Shown here: positions 6,849 through 11,076 of the stretch, in pieces
How the letters are laid out: every line of letters starts with the position of its first letter
Position numbering within the stretch: the first letter of the stretch is position 1
Assembly: GCA_030670715.1 (NCBI GenBank)
Contig: DAOVBC010000047.1
Span: 1 to 11,076 of the forward strand
From: Deltaproteobacteria bacterium
GTDB taxonomy: Bacteria > Desulfobacterota > Desulfobacteria > Desulfobacterales > SG8-13
DNA: 11,076 nt
Direction: 5' to 3'
The notes under the pieces: model-generated
Databases searched by the model: none
The model's input: the letters and a program-made list of their open reading frames with translations, nothing else
What the model was told of the DNA's origin: nothing
Made by a program: the position numbers and the translations under genes

Positions 6849-6869
6849 TAACATGTTAGTCGGTATACC
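6849..6869. promoter_or_regulatory. Two adjacent palindromes upstream of the kinase gene
   Basis: TAACATGTTA (6849-6858) is a perfect 10-bp palindrome, followed 3 bp later by the perfect 8-bp palindrome GGTATACC (6862-6869). They lie 39-59 bp upstream of the kinase ATG in the 99-bp gap, where a promoter for the two-component operon would be expected. No convincing -35/-10 pair was found here. Calling this an operator is speculative. Confidence 0.25.
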
Positions 6870-6884
6870 TACACTGCCTTTTAT

Positions 6885-6919
6885 GGAATTCCAAATGACA
6901 AATTTCAAATTATAAATCG
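6885..6919. repeat. A-rich heptad repeat overlapping the radical SAM gene 3' end
   Basis: On the plus strand the sequence steps in 7-bp units of the form AAATNNN: AAATGAC, AAATTTC, AAATTAT and AAATCGC from about 6893 to 6920, preceded by a degenerate AATTCC unit. The last units include the stop codon and last codons of the radical SAM gene. No stem with a T-tract is visible, so this is not an obvious terminator. Confidence 0.5.
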
Positions 6920-7983
6920 CAATCCAGATTGCTGTATGTCACCACTGGTCCTGATTCGGCAATCTGCAAGCCCTCCTTCGGCAGAAGCGGTCCCGGGATA
7001 ACGCGCACGGTCCGAAGGTCGAATTCTTTCTGCAACGCATCGACATTGCTGTTTTTCAGGCCCCTTATTTTTGAAATGCTGCGCGGGTGGACCCGGAGGG
7101 TGACCGCATCCCGGTGATGGCCTTTTTCTCTTAACAGCAACCGCGCCATGTCGAGAAATAATTCCGAATGAACCAGGTGACCGAAAGCAGGATGATAGGG
7201 TCCGGCCATAATAGATCCATTTTTCGCAGAATTCTCAAACGCCTGCAATCCCATTCGAATAACGGAAATGTCATGTTTCCGGAAATACAGAAACAGCTGC
7301 TTGACAAGGGTAATACTTTTTTCCAGGGTCGGGGGTCTGTATTTTCCTGATTGATACCATTCGGCCAGCCGGCTGTTTTTTAGAACCGCCGTCGGATAAA
7401 TTCTGACAAAATCCGGCTTGAGATTTACAATTTTGCGGCCGGTTGCATACAGTCGATCTTTATCATCCCCGGGCAGCCCGACCATCATTTGAAGGCCGAT
7501 TTCATAACCGTTCTTTTTTAAAAGACCGACGGCCGACACTGTATCGGCGGCGGTATGCCCCCGCATGGATAATGCCAGCACCCGGTCATCCATGGATTGG
7601 GCACCGAGCTCCACGGCGGCTACTTGATGACCTTCGAGCAAATCGAGACGCTCATCATCGATGGTGTCCGGCCGTGTGGAAAACCGGATGCCGTCAATTT
7701 TACCGTCCTGCACAAATCGGTCGGCAACCGCTAAAAAAGAATGGATGCGTGCAGGGGTGAGTCCCAGAAAATTACCCCCGAAAAACGCCACCTGGGCCGT
7801 GGACCGCCGTTGTCCTTTGTATCTGAGAAACCGATTAATCAAATTGCGGATGTCGCCCGGCGAGGGCGACTTCTGGCGGACAGATGTAATCGCCTGCTGG
7901 TCGCAGAAAGCACATTGGTGCGGACATCCTAAGTGGGGCAGGAAAACGGGAATGATAAATGGTTTGCCGCCGTCAGTATTCAT
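6910..7983 (-). CDS. Elp3-like radical SAM protein (rnc-associated)
   Basis: This 357-residue protein has the radical SAM cluster motif at C20, C24 and C27 (GCPHQCAFCDQ), which binds the 4Fe-4S cluster that cleaves S-adenosylmethionine. FFGGNFLGL (67-75) is the glycine motif, followed by strand motifs VAAVELGAQSMDDRVL and the GLPGDD turn at about 169-174. It resembles the radical SAM half of Elp3 with a short C-terminal extension, but has no acetyltransferase domain, so it is not a full Elp3. From memory, genes of this family often sit beside rnc in Firmicutes and deltaproteobacteria; the substrate is unknown, although RNA modification is plausible from the family. The ATG at 7983 is fixed by an in-frame TGA two codons upstream; its ribosome binding site is poor. 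It follows rnc after 65 bp that include a short-period repeat. Confidence 0.88.
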   Translation of the reverse strand: MNTDGGKPFIIPVFLPHLGCPHQCAFCDQQAITSVRQKSPSPGDIRNLINRFLRYKGQRRSTAQVAFFGGNFLGLTPARIHSFLAVADRFVQDGKIDGIRFSTRPDTIDDERLDLLEGHQVAAVELGAQSMDDRVLALSMRGHTAADTVSAVGLLKKNGYEIGLQMMVGLPGDDKDRLYATGRKIVNLKPDFVRIYPTAVLKNSRLAEWYQSGKYRPPTLEKSITLVKQLFLYFRKHDISVIRMGLQAFENSAKNGSIMAGPYHPAFGHLVHSELFLDMARLLLREKGHHRDAVTLRVHPRSISKIRGLKNSNVDALQKEFDLRTVRVIPGPLLPKEGLQIAESGPVVTYSNLDCDL

Positions 7984-8007
7984 GACACGTCAGTCAATTC
8001 TTTAAAC

Positions 8008-8040
8008 TGGATCCTGGATACGCGATACTCGATGTTGAAT
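8008..8040. repeat. Degenerate octamer repeat between rnc and radical SAM gene
   Basis: About four degenerate units with an 8-bp step (TGGATCC, TGGATACG, CGATACTC, then GATGTTGA) fill half of the 65-bp gap. The period matches the TGGAGTNN array at 818-902, but the unit sequence differs. No stable hairpin or T-tract is visible, so cotranscription of rnc with the radical SAM gene is likely to continue through it. Confidence 0.5.
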
Positions 8041-8048
8041 AAAGGCTT

Positions 8049-8771
8049 CTACTCTTCCCCGGCAGAATAAGTTCCTTTTTCATCACGAAGAATTTCGAGT
8101 GCTTTTCTGGCCGCATCCTGTTCGGCCAGTTTTTTACTCTTTCCGGTTCCTTCAGTTTTTAGATTGCGCACTGCCAGCTGGACATTAAAGGTTTTATCGT
8201 GATCCGGGCCGTTTTCTTGAATAACATTGTACATCGGCATTTGGTGGAAAGTAATCTGAACCAGTTCCTGCAGCTGACTTTTGTAATCCTGATTTGCATC
8301 CGGGCGGTTGATGGCATCAAGCAGCGACGCAAGATGGATTTCAATAACCTTATACACCGCATCAAATCCGCCATCAAGATATACGGCAGCGATAACCGCT
8401 TCGAAAGTATCGGCTAAAATGGAACTCTTTTCACGTCCATTGGTTTGCATTTCTCCCTTGCCCAGCATGATGTGGGAACCGAGATCGATGGTTCGGGCCA
8501 CCTGGGCAAGCTGGGATTCATTTACAAGGTTGGCGCGCATGCGCGAAAGATCGCCTTCTTTCAGATCCGGGAACCGTTCCATCAAAATATGCCCGACCAC
8601 AAGATTGATAACGGCGTCCCCGAGAAACTCGAGTCGTTCATTATCCCGCATCCCCTCCCCAACCTGTTCATTGACATACGAACTGTGATGAAAAGCCTCG
8701 GCAATCAGGGTTTCATTTTTAAAATTATAGCACAATTTAAGCGCAAATGATTGTATATCTAAATCGTCCAT
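8049..8771 (-). CDS. rnc: Ribonuclease III
   Basis: This is the double-strand-specific endoribonuclease that cuts rRNA precursors and structured mRNAs in the cytoplasm. The 240-residue length is normal. The signature NERLEFLGDAV spans 44-54; E45, E48 and D52 correspond to E. coli E38, E41 and D45. D121 and E124 in LADTFEA complete the Mg2+ site, so the enzyme should be active. A double-stranded RNA-binding domain follows (about 162-230), starting DYKSQLQELVQ and ending KKLAEQDAARKALEIL. The ATG at 8771 has AGGGA at 5-6 nt spacing and lies 14 bp after the PHP gene, so the two are cotranscribed. Unlike many genomes there is no era gene downstream; a radical SAM gene follows. Confidence 0.98.
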   Translation of the reverse strand: MDDLDIQSFALKLCYNFKNETLIAEAFHHSSYVNEQVGEGMRDNERLEFLGDAVINLVVGHILMERFPDLKEGDLSRMRANLVNESQLAQVARTIDLGSHIMLGKGEMQTNGREKSSILADTFEAVIAAVYLDGGFDAVYKVIEIHLASLLDAINRPDANQDYKSQLQELVQITFHQMPMYNVIQENGPDHDKTFNVQLAVRNLKTEGTGKSKKLAEQDAARKALEILRDEKGTYSAGEE

Positions 8772-8785
8772 GGTAATCCCTATGT

Positions 8786-9643
8786 TCAGGCCAAACGGGC
8801 CATTAGTTGTTCATACAATCTGTAGGGAACATGAAAATTCCCACTGCCGGTTCCCAGCTGAATTTCAGGTTTAAGGCTACCGTGGAAATCTGTACCGCCC
8901 GTCATCAAAAGTTCAAGCTTCTCAGCGAGATGCTCATAATAACGCGTTTCCTCCGGCGGGTGTTCGGGATAGTAGACCTCGATCCCCTCCAACCCCATTT
9001 CCTTAAGCGATATGATGAAATGTTCAAGGTCATTTCTGTTCGAGATATTCAGTAAAAAAGGGTGGGCCAGTACCGGAATGCCCCCGGCGCCAAGGACAAT
9101 ATCAAGCGCCTGCCGGCAGGGGATTCGAAATTTATCGACGTAAGCCGGTTTCCCCTGCCCGATGTATCTGTCAAATGCTTCATTAATAGAATGAACAAAA
9201 CCCCTTGCCACCATCACACGGGCGATATGCGGTCTACCGATCTGGCCGTCACCGACTTCCCGCACAATGTCATCCAAGGTAATATCAAACCCCAGTTGGC
9301 TCAGGCGTCTTAATATTTCCGGGTTGCGATTTCTCCTGGCCTCCTGCAGCACCAGAAGCATCTGATTCAATTCGGAATCGTCCAGATCAAAGCCGTAACC
9401 CAGAATATGTAAGCTGCCGGAGAAGGGTGCGAACGGAGGCGGAGCAGCGCTGATTTCAACACCGGATAATAATTTGACTCCTGACGGGCAATCGATTTGC
9501 TGTGCTGCCTTTGAACCTTCGAGGGTGTCGTGATCTGTAATGGAAATTGCCGCGAGACGCTGCACCGGGGCCAATGAAAGAATTTCATCCGGCGACAGGG
9601 TGCCGTCTGAAGCAATGGAATGTATGTGAAGATCTATCCCCAC
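8786..9643 (-). CDS. PHP-domain metal-dependent phosphoesterase (TrpH/RNase AM family)
   Basis: This 285-residue cytoplasmic enzyme belongs to the family of E. coli TrpH/YciV (RNase AM), which removes 5' nucleotides from RNA and matures 5' ends of rRNAs; relatives hydrolyse 3',5'-nucleoside bisphosphates. Numbering from the GTG at 9643, the metal ligands are H6 and H8 (DLHIHS), D13 (SDGT), D37/H38 (ITDHDT), E63 (GVEIS), H194 (AHPF) and D252/H254 (TGGTDFHG). GRPHIARVMV is also typical. The GTG gives the family-like start MGIDLHIHS just 7 bp after the dksA stop, but its ribosome binding site is weak. A TTG at 9661 has GGAG at 7-nt spacing and would add six residues, overlapping dksA by 11 bp; the frame stays open to a TTG at 9700. 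Its place between dksA and rnc supports a role in RNA metabolism. Confidence 0.9.
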   Translation of the reverse strand: MGIDLHIHSIASDGTLSPDEILSLAPVQRLAAISITDHDTLEGSKAAQQIDCPSGVKLLSGVEISAAPPPFAPFSGSLHILGYGFDLDDSELNQMLLVLQEARRNRNPEILRRLSQLGFDITLDDIVREVGDGQIGRPHIARVMVARGFVHSINEAFDRYIGQGKPAYVDKFRIPCRQALDIVLGAGGIPVLAHPFLLNISNRNDLEHFIISLKEMGLEGIEVYYPEHPPEETRYYEHLAEKLELLMTGGTDFHGSLKPEIQLGTGSGNFHVPYRLYEQLMARLA

Positions 9644-9650
9644 ATGCTCG

Positions 9651-10013
9651 TTATAACCCAAGGGCTTTCTCCAAAGCCTCCTCTTTGGATTTGCACTCAA
9701 TGCATTGCGAAGTAACCGGTCTGGCCTTCAGCCGCTTGATTGTGATCTCCTCGCCGCAGGATTCACAGATTCCAAAAGTGCCTTTATCAATGCGTTCTAA
9801 GGCCTTTTTGATCTTTTTTATCAGTTTATGTTCGCGGTCTCGAATGCGAAGCATAAAATTCCGGTCTGCTTCAAGGGCGGCACGATCGGTGGGATCCGGG
9901 AAATTTTCCTTCGGGGTCGTCATACCGGAGACAGTATTTCCAGCCTGATTGAGGAGCTCTTCCAGCCTGTTTGTGAGAAAATCTCTGAAATATTCAATAT
10001 CTTTCTTTTTCAT
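9651..10013 (-). CDS. dksA: DksA/TraR family C4 zinc-finger transcription factor
   Basis: This 120-residue protein binds RNA polymerase through its secondary channel and, with ppGpp in characterised species, lowers rRNA and raises biosynthetic promoter activity. The coiled-coil tip motif DPTDRAA gives D40, D43 and A45, matching the functional D-x-x-D-x-A tip of E. coli DksA. C83, C86, C104 and C107 form the zinc site (ICESCGEE and QCIECKSK). The protein is about 30 residues shorter than E. coli DksA (151), mainly at the N-terminus, as in many deltaproteobacterial members. The ATG at 10013 has AAGG about 7 nt upstream. It leads a minus-strand cluster continuing into the PHP and RNase III genes. 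Confidence 0.93.
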   Translation of the reverse strand: MKKKDIEYFRDFLTNRLEELLNQAGNTVSGMTTPKENFPDPTDRAALEADRNFMLRIRDREHKLIKKIKKALERIDKGTFGICESCGEEITIKRLKARPVTSQCIECKSKEEALEKALGL

Positions 10014-10081
10014 CGTTTCGCCTTTTCTTGCTTTTTCTTTGTGCTTTGAGCTGAAGTTAGTTTTTGAAAAATAATCTTTTT

Positions 10082-10111
10082 ATCATAACATAAAACATGT
10101 GTAAAGAACAA
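10082..10111 (-). promoter_or_regulatory. Probable dksA promoter with extended -10
   Basis: On the minus strand, TGTTATGAT supplies an extended -10 (TG, one base, then TATGAT, five of six matches) at 10090-10082. A poor -35 candidate, TTGTTC, lies 18 bp upstream (10111-10106). The promoter is about 70 bp before the dksA ATG, leaving an A-rich leader. It would drive the dksA-PHP-rnc-radical SAM cluster. Confidence 0.45.
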
Positions 10112-10180
10112 AGTTTTCATTGTCCGTGCAGATCAATCGTAGTATACCTTGCCCGAACTAAAATTTCTGTTCAGGTAAAA

Positions 10181-10236
10181 TCCAAACTCCAAACAAATTC
10201 GAATATCTAATTCTCCAATATTCAACGCTAATCAAC
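10181..10236. repeat. Degenerate octamer repeat in the divergent intergenic region
   Basis: From 10181 the plus strand steps through units beginning TC with a 7-8 bp period: TCCAAAC, TCCAAACA, then TCGAATA, TCTAATTC, TCCAATAT and TCAACGCT. The step matches the octamer arrays near 818 and 8008. It lies between the divergent dksA and crotonase promoters, outside both core promoters. Confidence 0.5.
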
Positions 10237-10255
10237 TGTTTTTTATTGATATTCT

Positions 10256-10264
10256 TGCTATAAC
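10256..10264 (+). promoter_or_regulatory. Possible extended -10 promoter of the crotonase gene
   Basis: TGCTATAAC gives a TG dinucleotide, one base, then TATAAC (five of six matches to TATAAT), 34 bp upstream of the crotonase ATG. No good -35 hexamer is visible at 16-18 bp. The leader ends in a strong ribosome binding site, AAAGGAG, at 7-nt spacing (about 10286-10291). Confidence 0.4.
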
Positions 10265-10298
10265 GCATTTTAAACTCTACTGAAAAAGGAGAGCGGCG

Positions 10299-11075
10299 AT
10301 GGCTTACCAGGAGATTTTTTATTCCACCGAGGGCCCGATCGGTTATTTAACCTTGAACAACCCCGCGAAAATAAACGCGCTGTCCCGACAGATGATCAAA
10401 GAGATCACTTCAGCCCTGGTAAGTGTTGCCGCAGATGAATCCATCAAGGTGGTTGTCATCAACGCCGCCGGCAAACATTTTTGTGCTGGTCATTATATGA
10501 AAGAAATGGTCGGAGGCGGTGTGAAAGAAAATAAGGATATTTTTGACAATTGTACCCGGATGATGCGCCTGATCCATGAAATTCCCCAACCGGTAATTGC
10601 ACAGGTACAGGGAATTGCTACTGCAGCCGGCTGCCAGCTAGTGGCCTGGAGTGACCTGGCCGTAGCTGAAGAAAATGCCAGATTTGCGACCCCGGGGGTA
10701 AAAATCGGACTGTTTTGTACGACACCGGGGGCTGCCGTCGCCCGTGTGATCGGTCGCAAGGCGGCACTGGAAATGCTGCTCACAGGGCGTTACATTCCGG
10801 CCCGTGAGGCAAAAGAACTGGGGCTTGTTAACCGGGTGGTACCCCTTGAGGATCTGGAAAATGAAACCCGCAACCTGGCGCTGCAGATCGCAGAAGCGAG
10901 CCGATATGTGCTGGCACTGGGAAAGCAGGGATTTTACGCCCAGGTCGATCAAACGGATGAGGCCGCATTTGATTATGCCACCAATACGATTGCCCTGAAC
11001 ATGGGCGCCGAGGACGCTCAAATCGGAATTACAGCATTTTTGGAAAAAACCAGACCGGAATGGGTGAACAGGTAG
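10299..11075 (+). CDS. ECHDC3-type crotonase (enoyl-CoA hydratase/isomerase family), catalytic glutamates absent
   Basis: This is a 258-residue crotonase-fold protein, complete with ATG behind AAAGGAG and a TAG stop. The CoA-binding and oxyanion-hole segments are GKHFCAGHYMKEM (58-70) and IATAAGCQLVAWSDLAVAEE (106-125). The hydratase glutamates (rat enoyl-CoA hydratase E144 and E164) correspond here to Q113 (in AAGCQLVA) and G133 (in FATPGVKIGLF). Both are lost, so ordinary hydratase chemistry is unlikely. The pattern TAAGCQLVA, FATPGV, IGLFC-TPG, and ITAFLEK near the C-terminus closely resembles the ECHDC3 group, whose reaction is not well defined. Y66 replaces the aspartate usual in the GHDLKE motif of that group. 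It is divergently transcribed from dksA, and no beta-oxidation partner is visible before the window ends. Confidence 0.9.
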   Translation: MAYQEIFYSTEGPIGYLTLNNPAKINALSRQMIKEITSALVSVAADESIKVVVINAAGKHFCAGHYMKEMVGGGVKENKDIFDNCTRMMRLIHEIPQPVIAQVQGIATAAGCQLVAWSDLAVAEENARFATPGVKIGLFCTTPGAAVARVIGRKAALEMLLTGRYIPAREAKELGLVNRVVPLEDLENETRNLALQIAEASRYVLALGKQGFYAQVDQTDEAAFDYATNTIALNMGAEDAQIGITAFLEKTRPEWVNR

Positions 11076-11076
11076 C

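Noticed and set aside
6910..7983. Full Elp3 acetyltransferase
   Set aside because: The protein ends at 357 residues and has no GNAT acetyltransferase domain; only the radical SAM half is represented.

Overview
The window is about 11 kb of bacterial chromosome with mid-range GC and densely packed genes. Nearly all of it is transcribed from the minus strand; one gene at the right end runs on the plus strand. The gene content suggests a Desulfobacterota (deltaproteobacterial) anaerobe, plausibly Desulfobacterales. The hints are a TAXI-type TRAP transporter with fused permease, a LivK-type binding protein, a DksA/PHP/RNase III/Elp3-like radical SAM cluster, an ECHDC3-type crotonase, and short-period intergenic repeats. 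This placement is inference; there is no rRNA or other phylogenetic marker. I see no tRNA, rRNA, CRISPR array, transposase, prophage or plasmid gene.

Right part, 6910-10013 (minus, read right to left): a DksA/TraR zinc-finger transcription factor, a PHP-domain phosphoesterase of the TrpH/RNase AM family, RNase III, and an Elp3-like radical SAM protein. DksA, RNase III and RNase AM homologues all act on rRNA synthesis or maturation elsewhere, so this looks like an RNA-metabolism operon. To the right, a 285-bp divergent intergenic region holds a likely dksA promoter, a short-period repeat and a likely promoter for the plus-strand crotonase (10299-11075). That crotonase has lost both canonical catalytic glutamates.

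Middle, 3720-6810 (minus): a membrane histidine kinase with a DctB-like double-Cache sensor, two PAS domains and a NarX/DesK-type (HisKA_3) kinase core. Its stop overlaps the start of a NarL/FixJ response regulator by 8 bp.

Left part, 1-3438 (minus): a LivK-like periplasmic binding protein without ABC permease or ATPase genes in view, then a TAXI-family TRAP solute-binding protein, then the N-terminal third of a fused TRAP permease running off the left edge. A strong -35 element, with a perfect 9-bp inverted repeat 6 bp upstream of it, lies before the binding-protein gene. This is where an activating response regulator would be expected to bind. Between the TAXI gene and the permease are stacked terminator-like hairpins and an unusual inverted array of octamers, which suggests deliberate down-tuning of the permease relative to the binding protein.

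Working model (inference): the kinase, possibly assisted by the LivK-like protein as a periplasmic co-receptor in the manner of TorT-TorS or LuxP-LuxQ, senses an organic anion. The regulator then switches on uptake of that substrate by the TAXI-TRAP transporter.
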